NCBI RefSeq assembly: GCF_012641265.1
Contig: NZ_JABAHZ010000002.1
Location: 682,001-746,000, forward strand
Origin: Chitinophaga eiseniae
Lineage (GTDB): Bacteria; Bacteroidota; Bacteroidia; Chitinophagales; Chitinophagaceae
Length of the DNA stretch: 64,000 nucleotides
Direction of reading: 5' to 3'
Part shown: one piece after another, positions 56,014 to 64,000 of the stretch
How the letters are laid out: every line of letters begins with the position of its first letter
How positions within the stretch are numbered: position 1 is the stretch's first letter
The notes under the pieces: generated by a model
What the model saw: the letters and a program-made list of their open reading frames with translations, nothing else
Database searches by the model: none
What the model was told of the DNA's origin: nothing
Made by a program: the position numbers and the translations under genes

Positions 56014-57726
56014 ATGACAACAGAAATTTTAGGCGTTATAGCCACCTACGGTATTACGCTGTTATTAGCCTGGCCACTGGCGAGGTACATCGTAAAGATA
56101 TTCAGGGGCGAGCGTACCTGGTCCGACTTTATGGCGCCACTGGAACGCCTCTTCTTTAAGATATCGGGTATCAATCCTCATGAAGAAATGAACTGGAAAC
56201 AGCACATGAAAGCTATGCTGACCATCAACTTAGTATGGTTTGTGTATGCGTTTTTTGCGCTGATGTTCCAGGATAAACTGCCGCTGAATCCGGATGGAAA
56301 CCCGGGGCAGTCGGCCGATCTGGCGTTTAATACCGCCATCAGTTTCGTAGTAAACTGTAACCTGCAACACTATTCCGGTGAAACAGGCGTCACCTATTTT
56401 ACACAGTTATTTGTACTGGCCTTCCTGCAATTTGTGAGCGCTGCCACCGGTATTGCTGCATTGGTGGTAGTGTTTAAGGCGATGAAAGAAAAGACGACCA
56501 CTCAGCTCGGCAACTTCTGGGATATTTTTCTTAAAACGATTACCCGTATCCTGTTGCCCATCAGCATTGTGATAGCGCTCATTTTCATATTTAATGGTAT
56601 GCCCGCCAGCTTTGCCGGTAAAGATACCCTGGTGACCATGCAGGGCGATACTGTAAACGTATCCCGCGGCCCTGTTGCGGGTTTCGTGGCCATCAAACAC
56701 CTCGGTACTAATGGTGGTGGTTTCTTTGGCGCTAACTCCGCACATCCGCTTGAAAACGTCAATTATGTTACCTGGATGACCGAAATGGTAGCACAGGTGG
56801 TGATCCCTATTGCGATGGTATTTGCCCTGGGCATGTTTATACAACGAAAGAAATTTGCGTACGTCATTTTCGGGATCATGACGATAGGGATGATTTGTTT
56901 GCTCATCCCATCTATGCAGCAGGAAATGGCCGGCAACCCCGAAATAGCCAAGATGGGCATACACCAGGCTACAGGGGCCATGGAAGGTAAGGAAGTGCGG
57001 TTTGGCCCGGCCGCCACTGGCTATTGGAGTACGGTGACCACCATTATATCTACCGGCTCTGTATGTGGCTGGCACGATAGTACGATGCCGCTCACAGGTT
57101 TAATGCAGCTGCTGGGCATGATGCTAAACTGTTTCTACGGAGGTTGCGGTGTAGGTATCCTTAACTATTACATCTACATCATCATAGCAGTATTTATATC
57201 AGGATTGATGGTGGGCCGTACGCCTGAGTTTATGGGGCATAAGCTGGAAGCCAGGGAAGTAAAGATTGCCGCGTTGATTACGTTGTTATCTCCCTTCCTG
57301 ATCCTGGCAGGTACCGCGTTATCTTCCTGGGTATTGTCGCACCACCCGGATATTAACTGGGCAGTGAAACCATCAGCCTGGTTGAATAACCCTGGCTATC
57401 ACGGTTTCTCCGAAATGCTGTATGAATATACCTCTGCCAACGCCAACAATGGTTCTGGTTTTGAAGGTTTGGGAGATGGTAACATATTCTGGAACGTATC
57501 TACCGGCTTTGTGCTGATCCTGGGCAGATTCCTGCCAATAATCGGCCCGGTGGCGATTGCAGGCCTGATGGCATCCAAGAAGTATGTGCCTGAATCGGCC
57601 GGTACGCTGAGAACAGATTCACTCACTTTCGGCGCCATGACATTTGCCGTGATTGTTATTCTCACTGCCTTGGCTTATTTCCCAGCCCTGGCATTGGGAC
57701 CTATCGCAGAGTATTTTTCCCTGTAA
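56014..57726 (+). CDS. kdpA: Potassium-transporting ATPase subunit KdpA
   Basis: 570 residues with about ten membrane spans. KdpA is the potassium channel-like subunit. Selectivity-filter-type loops are visible, for example SFVVNCNLQHYSGETGVTYF, KHLGTNGGGFFGANSAHPLENVN and GMMLNCFYGGCGVGILNYY. It is followed by kdpB after 20 bases. Confidence 0.97.
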   Translation: MTTEILGVIATYGITLLLAWPLARYIVKIFRGERTWSDFMAPLERLFFKISGINPHEEMNWKQHMKAMLTINLVWFVYAFFALMFQDKLPLNPDGNPGQSADLAFNTAISFVVNCNLQHYSGETGVTYFTQLFVLAFLQFVSAATGIAALVVVFKAMKEKTTTQLGNFWDIFLKTITRILLPISIVIALIFIFNGMPASFAGKDTLVTMQGDTVNVSRGPVAGFVAIKHLGTNGGGFFGANSAHPLENVNYVTWMTEMVAQVVIPIAMVFALGMFIQRKKFAYVIFGIMTIGMICLLIPSMQQEMAGNPEIAKMGIHQATGAMEGKEVRFGPAATGYWSTVTTIISTGSVCGWHDSTMPLTGLMQLLGMMLNCFYGGCGVGILNYYIYIIIAVFISGLMVGRTPEFMGHKLEAREVKIAALITLLSPFLILAGTALSSWVLSHHPDINWAVKPSAWLNNPGYHGFSEMLYEYTSANANNGSGFEGLGDGNIFWNVSTGFVLILGRFLPIIGPVAIAGLMASKKYVPESAGTLRTDSLTFGAMTFAVIVILTALAYFPALALGPIAEYFSL

Positions 57727-57746
57727 TTTTTTAATGACTGACTACC

Positions 57747-59792
57747 ATGAAGCATGATAATAAATTGTTTCCGAGAGAACAGGTGATGGAGAGCCTGAAG
57801 CAGTCTTTCGTGAAGCTGCATCCAAAATTGATGATTAAAAACCCGGTGATGTTCACCGTGGAGATAGGTACCGCAGTAATGGCTATCGTAGCATTGTATA
57901 CCATTTTTACCGGTAATCGTGAGCAGGGCAGTGTGGCTTATAACATTTCCATCTTTGCTGTGCTTTTCCTCACGGTATTGTTTGCCAACTTTGCAGAAGC
58001 CATTGCCGAGGCACGTGGTAAAGCACAGGCCGAAAGCCTGCGTAAAACAAGGGAAGAAACACCTGCCAAAAAGATAGAACTGATAGGTGAAATATTCACC
58101 AATGAAATTAAAATAGTGTCCTCCTCTACCTTGCGCAAAGGCGACATCTTTGCCTGTGACCCCGGCGATATCATCCCGGCCGACGGGGAGATTGTACAAG
58201 GACTTGCCAGCATCGACGAATCGGCCATTACCGGCGAAAGTGCGCCGGTGATCAGGGAAGCTGGTGGCGATAAATCGAGCGTGGTAGGCGGTACTAAAGT
58301 ACTGTCTGATCACATCAAAGTAAGGGTAACCACCGAACCTGGTGAATCCTTCCTGGATAAAATGATTGCGCTGGTAGAAGGCGCCAGCCGCCAGAAAACG
58401 CCGAATGAAATAGCATTAACGATCCTGCTGGCCAGCTTTACACTGATATTTATTATCGTGTGCGTAACGCTGAAACCTTTTGCCGACTACGCACAAACCC
58501 CTATCACTATTGCGGCCTTTATTTCACTGTTTGTTTGCCTGATTCCTACTACCATTGGCGGTTTATTATCTGCCATTGGTATTGCGGGTATGGACCGTGC
58601 TTTGCGCGCCAATGTGATTACCAAATCCGGTAAGGCAGTGGAAACAGCCGGAGATATTGATGTGCTGTTGCTTGATAAAACAGGAACTATTACCATTGGC
58701 AACCGTAAGGCGACTAACTTCTATGCTACCAACGGCATTTCTACTGAAGAGTTTATCCGTCTCTGCGCATTGAGCTCTTTATCGGACGAAACACCGGAAG
58801 GGAAGTCAATTGTAGAGTTGGCAGGTAAAGAAGTTGTAAACAAATTGACCGTAACTGGTGCCAGCCTGGTGAAATTTACTGCCGAAACCCGTAGCAGCGG
58901 TATCGACTTGCCCGACGGTAATCGTATCCGTAAAGGTGCTTACGACGCTATCCGCCGGTTGACCGAAAAAGAAGGATTTGTTTTCCCGGAAGAGACCCGC
59001 TCCCGCGTGGAAGCTATTTCGAAAGATGGCGGTACCCCGCTGGTGGTAGCACTTAATAGTAAAGTACAAGGGGTGATAGAGTTACAGGACATTATCAAAC
59101 CTGGTATCAGCGAGCGTTTCGACCGCCTGCGCAGGATGGGTGTGAAAACCGTGATGGTAACCGGAGACAATCCGCTCACCGCCAAATATATTGCTACGAA
59201 AGCCGGTGTGGATGACTTCATCGCAGAAGCCAAGCCGGAAGATAAAATGAGTTATATCCGTAAGGAGCAGAACGAAGGCCGCCTGGTAGCCATGATGGGC
59301 GATGGTACTAATGATGCGCCGGCGCTGGCACAAGCCGATGTGGGAGTAGCGATGAACAGTGGTACACAGGCCGCCAAAGAAGCCGGCAACATGGTGGACC
59401 TGGACAATGACCCTACCAAGTTGATTGAGATCGTAGAAATTGGAAAACAGCTGTTGATGACGCGTGGTACACTCACCACTTTCTCCATTGCCAACGACGT
59501 GGCCAAGTATTTTGCCATTGTTCCTGCGCTGTTTGTGGCGTCTATCCCGGCTTTGCAGGGTATTAATATCATGAAACTGCATAGCCCTGAAACAGCCATC
59601 CTGAGCGCGGTAATATTCAACGCCATTATTATCCCGCTGCTGATACCGCTGGCATTAAAAGGGGTGGCCTATAAACCAATTGGCGCCAGTGCCTTGCTGC
59701 GCAGGAACCTGCTGATTTATGGTGTAGGTGGTATTATAGCGCCTTTCATTGGCATTAAGCTGATTGATATGGTGATTGCCCTTTTCATGTAA
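57747..59792 (+). CDS. kdpB: Potassium-transporting P-type ATPase KdpB
   Basis: 681 residues. The catalytic Asp310 sits in [15 protein letters not shown]; the TGES motif of the actuator domain is seen as ITGESAPVI, and the hinge in [21 protein letters not shown]. It hydrolyses ATP to pull potassium through KdpA. kdpC follows after 25 bases. Confidence 0.98.
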   Translation: MKHDNKLFPREQVMESLKQSFVKLHPKLMIKNPVMFTVEIGTAVMAIVALYTIFTGNREQGSVAYNISIFAVLFLTVLFANFAEAIAEARGKAQAESLRKTREETPAKKIELIGEIFTNEIKIVSSSTLRKGDIFACDPGDIIPADGEIVQGLASIDESAITGESAPVIREAGGDKSSVVGGTKVLSDHIKVRVTTEPGESFLDKMIALVEGASRQKTPNEIALTILLASFTLIFIIVCVTLKPFADYAQTPITIAAFISLFVCLIPTTIGGLLSAIGIAGMDRALRANVITKSGKAVETAGDIDVLLLDKTGTITIGNRKATNFYATNGISTEEFIRLCALSSLSDETPEGKSIVELAGKEVVNKLTVTGASLVKFTAETRSSGIDLPDGNRIRKGAYDAIRRLTEKEGFVFPEETRSRVEAISKDGGTPLVVALNSKVQGVIELQDIIKPGISERFDRLRRMGVKTVMVTGDNPLTAKYIATKAGVDDFIAEAKPEDKMSYIRKEQNEGRLVAMMGDGTNDAPALAQADVGVAMNSGTQAAKEAGNMVDLDNDPTKLIEIVEIGKQLLMTRGTLTTFSIANDVAKYFAIVPALFVASIPALQGINIMKLHSPETAILSAVIFNAIIIPLLIPLALKGVAYKPIGASALLRRNLLIYGVGGIIAPFIGIKLIDMVIALFM

Positions 59793-59817
59793 TTCTAAAT
59801 AGAAAAAATTTAAAGAG

Positions 59818-60381
59818 ATGAAAAAATATTTGTGGCCTTCTATAAAACTGACACTGTTGCTGGTGATTGTACTGGGCGGATTATATCCCCTGTTCCTGGC
59901 GGCAGTTGCTAAACTGGCCCCTGGTAAAGGTGATGGTGTAACGGTAACGCATAATGGAAGAGTGGTAGGTTATGAGAACATCGCGCAGAAATTTACAGAT
60001 GATAAGTATTTCCAGCCACGCCCTTCTACGGTAGATTACAATGCGGCAAGTTCCGGTGGTTCCAATAAATCGGCCGGTAACCCTGACTATTTGAAAACAG
60101 TACAAGCCAGGATTGACACTTTTATGGTGCATAATCCCGGAGTAAAGAAAGAAGATATTCCCGCCGAACTGGTTACAGCTTCAGCGAGTGGACTGGATCC
60201 ACATTTATCGCCGGAAGCGGCTTATGTGCAGATACCACGGGTAGCCAGGCTGAGAGGTATTCCAGCCGACCGCCTGAAACAACTGGTAGACGCTAATACC
60301 AAGCCCCCTGTTTTAGGGGTATTGGGTGTGGCCACCGTAAACGTGTTAAAATTGAACATAGCACTCGACGATTTGAAGTAA
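59818..60381 (+). CDS. kdpC: Potassium-transporting ATPase subunit KdpC
   Basis: 187 residues: one N-terminal span (LWPSIKLTLLLVIVLGGLYPLFLAA), then the periplasmic domain with FQPRPSTVDYNAASSGGSN and the conserved SASGLDPHLSPEAAYVQIPRVA. It completes the KdpFABC complex. Confidence 0.97.
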   Translation: MKKYLWPSIKLTLLLVIVLGGLYPLFLAAVAKLAPGKGDGVTVTHNGRVVGYENIAQKFTDDKYFQPRPSTVDYNAASSGGSNKSAGNPDYLKTVQARIDTFMVHNPGVKKEDIPAELVTASASGLDPHLSPEAAYVQIPRVARLRGIPADRLKQLVDANTKPPVLGVLGVATVNVLKLNIALDDLK

Positions 60382-60436
60382 GCCGGGTGTAGTCCTATTA
60401 TTCCTTTAACCTGTGATATCCTGTGAAAACCCTTGA

Positions 60437-60464
60437 CTGGCAGTCCGTAGCTGCGGATTGCCAG
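60437..60464 (+). other. Hairpin between kdpC and the porin gene
   Basis: CTGGCAGTCCG (60437-60447) pairs with CGGATTGCCAG (60454-60464), one G-U pair, around a 6-base loop. It is not followed by a T run. It may reduce transcription of the genes behind it or protect the upstream mRNA. Confidence 0.45.
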
Positions 60465-60503
60465 GATTTATCACCATCAGCCTATATTTAAAAGTCAACT
60501 TAC

Positions 60504-61586
60504 ATGAAGAAAATTTTATTGCTGGGCGGTTTGCTGGCAGCAGCTATTACTATGTTTGCCCAGGAAGCGCCTACGGCCGAAAAAGAGAAAGGAAAAGTAA
60601 CCTTTTCAGGATATGCGGAAGCTTATTACAGCTATGATTTTAACAACCCGGCTAATCATCTCCGGCCAGGCTTTTTATACAACTTTAACCGGCATAATGA
60701 GCTGAATCTGAACCTGGCAATGGTAAAAGCCAATTATACCAGCGACCGGATAAGAGCAAACGTGGGATTGATGGCCGGCACCTACCCGCAATATAACCTG
60801 GCCACGGAGCCTACCCTGATGCAGTATGTATATGAAGCCAATGTAGGCGTTCGGGTGGGTAAAAACGTATGGATTGATGCGGGTGTAATGCCGTCGCATA
60901 TTGGCTTTGAAAGCGCTATCGGAAAAGATTGCCCTACCCTCACGAGGAGCATACTGGGTGAAAATTCGCCCTACTATGAAACTGGTGTAAAGGTGACCTG
61001 GACTCCGAACGACCAATGGACATTTGCGGCCATGTACCTGAACGGATGGCAAAGAATTAAAAAAGTAGATGGTAATCAAACCCCCGCTTTTGGTACACAA
61101 ATCACCTTTAAACCCAGTGACAAAGTACTGCTCAACTGGAGCACCTATGTAGGAAATGATCTCCCGGATAGTATAAGGCAAATGAGGTACTTTAATAATG
61201 TTTATGGTACCTTTAGTATAACAGAAAAGTTCAGTGTCATTGCTGGATTTGATTTTGGATTACAGCAGAAAGCCAAAGGATCTTCTGATCTGAATAGTTG
61301 GTATAGCCCTGTTGCGATTGCGAAATATGCTTTTACCAGCAAATTTGCGATGGCCGGCCGTGTAGAGTATTACAACGACCAGCATGGCGTGGTGATCAAC
61401 ACCGGTACTGCCAATGGATTTCAGACAACCGGCTACTCCCTTAACCTTGATTTTACCCCGGTGGATCATGTCATGTTTAGATTGGAAGGAAGAACATTTG
61501 ATGGTAAAGACAAGACCTTTATGAAAGGAACCCAGATGAAAAATACCAATACAGCGATTACAGCGTCGCTGGCAGTATGGTTCTAA
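60504..61586 (+). CDS. Outer membrane porin-like beta-barrel protein of the kdp operon
   Basis: 360 residues with a signal peptide (LAAAITMFAQ). The mature protein shows alternating strands of a barrel (GKVTFSGYAEAYYSYDF, NELNLNLAMVKANYTSDRIRANVGLMAGTYPQ) and ends with a Phe in SLAVWF as outer membrane proteins do. Porin-like genes lie inside kdp operons in other Bacteroidota; it may carry potassium across the outer membrane. Its stop is 9 bases before the KdpD-like gene. Confidence 0.83.
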   Translation: MKKILLLGGLLAAAITMFAQEAPTAEKEKGKVTFSGYAEAYYSYDFNNPANHLRPGFLYNFNRHNELNLNLAMVKANYTSDRIRANVGLMAGTYPQYNLATEPTLMQYVYEANVGVRVGKNVWIDAGVMPSHIGFESAIGKDCPTLTRSILGENSPYYETGVKVTWTPNDQWTFAAMYLNGWQRIKKVDGNQTPAFGTQITFKPSDKVLLNWSTYVGNDLPDSIRQMRYFNNVYGTFSITEKFSVIAGFDFGLQQKAKGSSDLNSWYSPVAIAKYAFTSKFAMAGRVEYYNDQHGVVINTGTANGFQTTGYSLNLDFTPVDHVMFRLEGRTFDGKDKTFMKGTQMKNTNTAITASLAVWF

Positions 61587-61595
61587 GTATATCGT

Positions 61596-62720
61596 ATGAC
61601 AGATAAAGAACACTCGGTACAGCACTTTCTTAACCTGGCCAACCGCGCTGGCAGAGGTAAGTTTAAGATATACATCGGCATGAGTGCCGGTGTGGGAAAA
61701 ACATACCGCATGTTGCAGGAAGCGCATGCCATGTTAAGAAATGGTGTTAATATCCAGATCGGATATGTAGAAACACATGGGCGTGCGGAAACGCACGCCC
61801 TGCTGGAGGGGTTGCCCCAGATACCCCGCAGGACGGCATTTTATAAAGGTAAAATGCTGGAAGAGATGGATCTCTCTACCATCCTGCTCCTGTCGCCCGA
61901 GTGGGTAGTGGTAGATGAACTGGCGCATACTAATATCCCCGGCTCAAAGAATGAAAAGCGTTGGCAGGATGTGGTAGACTTACTCAATGCGGGGATTAAT
62001 GTGTTATCGGCTGTTAACATACAGCATATAGAAAGTATTAACCAGGAAGTAAAGTCCATTACCGGTATTGAAGTACAGGAGCGGATTCCGGACCTGGTGT
62101 TACAGATGGCCAATGAAGTGGTGAACATAGATCTTACGGCAGACGAGTTGATTACCCGTTTGAAGGAAGGGAAGATCTACGACCGCTCCAAAGTGGAGAG
62201 CGCGCTGAGCAACTTCTTCCAGGCCGATAAAATTTTGCAGCTGAGAGAGCTGGCGCTGAAAGAAGTAACTACACAGGTAGAAAGAAAGGTAGAATCAGAG
62301 ATTCCACGTAATTTGCAAATGAGGCATGAAAGCTTCCTGGCATGTATTTCTAGCAATGATGAAGTGGCGAGAAAGGTGATCCGAAAAACGGCGAGGCTGG
62401 CCGCCTATTATCATGCAGACTGGTTTGTGCTATATGTACAAACGCCGCGGGAAAGCGCGGATAAGATTGCACTGGCCGCGCAACGTCATCTCATTAATAA
62501 CCTGAAACTGGCTACAGAACTCGGTGCAGAAGTGGTACAGGAGCACAATGCCAATGTATCGGAAACGATTATCAAAACAGCCCTGGATAAACGGGTGACG
62601 ACCATTTGTATGGGAAAGCCACATATCAATCTTTTCCGTATTATATTACGTACTAACCTGTTTAACCAGCTACTGAAAACGCTTTCTACCAACGACATTG
62701 ATATTATAATACTATCATGA
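61596..62720 (+). CDS. kdpD: KdpD N-terminal sensory module without a kinase
   Basis: 374 residues matching only the N-terminal part of KdpD: the Walker A-like GMSAGVGKTYRML (28-40), GYVETHGRAETHALLEGLPQIPR, VVDELAHTNIPGSKNEKRWQDV, then a universal-stress-protein domain (about 240-374) ending LSTNDIDIIILS. The four membrane spans and histidine kinase of Escherichia coli KdpD are missing. The stop overlaps the next start by ATGA and the next gene is a histidine kinase, so sensing and kinase parts seem to work as two coupled proteins. Confidence 0.92.
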   Translation: MTDKEHSVQHFLNLANRAGRGKFKIYIGMSAGVGKTYRMLQEAHAMLRNGVNIQIGYVETHGRAETHALLEGLPQIPRRTAFYKGKMLEEMDLSTILLLSPEWVVVDELAHTNIPGSKNEKRWQDVVDLLNAGINVLSAVNIQHIESINQEVKSITGIEVQERIPDLVLQMANEVVNIDLTADELITRLKEGKIYDRSKVESALSNFFQADKILQLRELALKEVTTQVERKVESEIPRNLQMRHESFLACISSNDEVARKVIRKTARLAAYYHADWFVLYVQTPRESADKIALAAQRHLINNLKLATELGAEVVQEHNANVSETIIKTALDKRVTTICMGKPHINLFRIILRTNLFNQLLKTLSTNDIDIIILS

Positions 62721-64000
62721 GTAAGTTCAGATTAAAAACGAAGATTACGCTGGGGGTATTATTCCTCTACATTATGCTGCTGGTGGTGAGCATTCTGGGC
62801 TATTACTATCTGAACCGCCTAAACGAAAAAGCGAAATTTATCCTGAAGGATAACTACGAATCCCTGGAGTACTCCAAAAATATGCTGGTAGCACTGGAAG
62901 ATTTGCCACAGCACCGCACCGCAGCCATGGAAATGTTTTCTGCCAACCTCCGGAAACAGCAGGCCAATGTTACCGAACGAGGGGAAATGGCTGCTACTGC
63001 AGAGGTAAGCCGCATTTTTGAGTTGTTGAGAAAGGATTCTACCGCAGATATCAGTGATATCAAAAAGAGTATCTATACTATTATGGATCTCAATATGACC
63101 GCTATTGTGGGGAAGAACGAACTGGTGAAGAAAACGGCCGACAATGCCCTGTTATACATCGCTATCATCAGCGGTGTTTGTTTTTTATTGGGTTTTACAT
63201 TTGTGTATAATTTCCCTGGATATATTGCCAACCCTATCCATGAACTAACAGAAGGTATCAAGGGGATTGCCAATAAACAATATGGCAAGCGGCTTTATTT
63301 CAAATCGGGCGATGAATTTGGAGAGCTGGCCACCGCTTTTAATGTGATGGCGCAGCGGCTGGATGAATACGAACATAGTAACCTGGCCCGCATCATGTTT
63401 GAAAAGCAGCGTGCAGAGGCGGTGATCAGCAGCCTGAAAGATGCTACCATCGGGTTTGATAACAACAACATCATCCTGTTTGCCAACACGCAGGCGCTAC
63501 AGTTGCTCAGTATGCCGGAGAAAGATGTAATAGGGCAGGCAGCAGAGGCCATATCTAAAAGGAATGACCTGTTACGGTACCTGATCAATACCCAGGAAAA
63601 CGCCCCGCTTAAAATAGTAGTAGATGGGAAGGAATGTTTCTTTACCCGGGAAACGATCGACATACAACACGAAGAAAAACGTATAGGCTATGTAGTGATA
63701 CTCCGCAACATTACTACGTTTAAAGAGCAGGATATTGCGAAAACACATTTTATCGCTACCATTTCACATGAGCTGAAAACCCCGCTGGCAGCATCTGACT
63801 TTAGTATTAAGCTACTGGAAGATGAGAGAACCGGCGCGCTGAGTACAGAGCAACGGGAGCTGGTAGATAGCCTGAAACAGGACAACCGGCGTATGATAAA
63901 GATTGTAAGTGAGTTGCTGGATTTGTCGCAGGTGGAAAGTGGTAATATACAACTGCAGCCGCAGCCGGTAACTGCTTTAAGTATTGTACAATACGCCATG
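62717..64000 (+). CDS. HAMP/PAS sensor histidine kinase (partial, runs off window)
   Basis: 428 residues are visible with the frame still open at the window end. Two membrane spans (residues 11-33 and about 143-165) enclose a 110-residue periplasmic helical domain. A HAMP domain (about 166-218) and a PAS domain (from 226) follow, then the HisKA domain with the phospho-accepting His351 in ATISHELKTPLAAS. The ATPase domain lies beyond the window. It is coupled to the KdpD module by a 4-base overlap and probably passes the potassium signal to a KdpE-like regulator further on. Confidence 0.93.
   Translation, partial: MSKFRLKTKITLGVLFLYIMLLVVSILGYYYLNRLNEKAKFILKDNYESLEYSKNMLVALEDLPQHRTAAMEMFSANLRKQQANVTERGEMAATAEVSRIFELLRKDSTADISDIKKSIYTIMDLNMTAIVGKNELVKKTADNALLYIAIISGVCFLLGFTFVYNFPGYIANPIHELTEGIKGIANKQYGKRLYFKSGDEFGELATAFNVMAQRLDEYEHSNLARIMFEKQRAEAVISSLKDATIGFDNNNIILFANTQALQLLSMPEKDVIGQAAEAISKRNDLLRYLINTQENAPLKIVVDGKECFFTRETIDIQHEEKRIGYVVILRNITTFKEQDIAKTHFIATISHELKTPLAASDFSIKLLEDERTGALSTEQRELVDSLKQDNRRMIKIVSELLDLSQVESGNIQLQPQPVTALSIVQYAM

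Overview
The window looks like chromosomal DNA of a member of the Bacteroidota, most likely a Chitinophaga-like soil or gliding bacterium of the Chitinophagaceae. The signs are two SusC/RagA TonB-dependent receptors (one with SusD, DUF4843 and PKD-like lipoproteins), an ECF sigma/FecR pair, a DUF6377 membrane regulator, weak Shine-Dalgarno sequences, and several promoters with the TAnnTTTG -7 element typical of this phylum. The genus is inferred from gene content only. No rRNA, tRNA, CRISPR array, insertion sequence or prophage was seen.

Layout. 1-5.0 kb: a minus-strand SusC receptor with what may be the first codons of its SusD, and a TPR/membrane/HTH regulator (DUF6377) beside it. 5.1-6.9 kb: an NlpE-like lipoprotein and small stress-type proteins. 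7.1-13.3 kb: a seven-gene thiamine operon (thiS-thiC-tenI-like-thiD-thiE-thiG-thiH) headed by a TPP riboswitch; thiF is absent. 13.3-18.1 kb: a small lipoprotein, a membrane protein, a sterol-desaturase-family protein, dnaN and a PLP aminotransferase. 18.3-25.3 kb: two tandem TetR regulators followed by a complete RND efflux operon (TolC-like, HlyD-like, AcrB-like). 26.3-30.4 kb: an NAD salvage cluster with nicotinamide phosphoribosyltransferase, a bifunctional NMN adenylyltransferase/Nudix protein, and a fusion of a degenerate adenylyltransferase-like domain with a SAM methyltransferase. Its promoter is overlapped by a clear palindrome. 30.5-32.0 kb: a small island with a GNAT toxin-like gene and a 52-residue partner, an orphan VbhA-like antitoxin candidate and an XRE regulator. 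32.1-35.0 kb: an NrtR-type Nudix/winged-helix regulator, two small proteins and an M28 peptidase whose catalytic Glu appears to be Lys. 35.2-37.6 kb: gcvT, an SRPBCC protein and comB.

37.8-49.6 kb is one long plus-strand locus: ECF sigma factor, FecR anti-sigma, SusC with STN domain, SusD, DUF4843 lipoprotein, PKD-like lipoprotein and two TlpA-type thioredoxins. It is a cell-surface-signalling nutrient-uptake system with a dedicated periplasmic redox pair. 49.7-55.2 kb: a metallo-beta-lactamase-fold protein with degenerate metal motif, a 1245-residue SNF2 helicase with two SWIM zinc fingers, and an MntA/HepT toxin-antitoxin pair. 55.4-64 kb: a high-affinity potassium operon with a conserved-looking hypothetical protein, an unannotated 28-residue membrane peptide, kdpF, kdpA, kdpB, kdpC, a porin, a KdpD that stops after its N-terminal sensory half, and a separate HAMP/PAS histidine kinase that runs off the window.

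The most interesting parts are the NAD cluster with its pseudo-adenylyltransferase/methyltransferase fusion and probable NrtR control, the toxin-antitoxin-like island set between that operon and its probable regulator, and the tiny peptides of the kdp operon.
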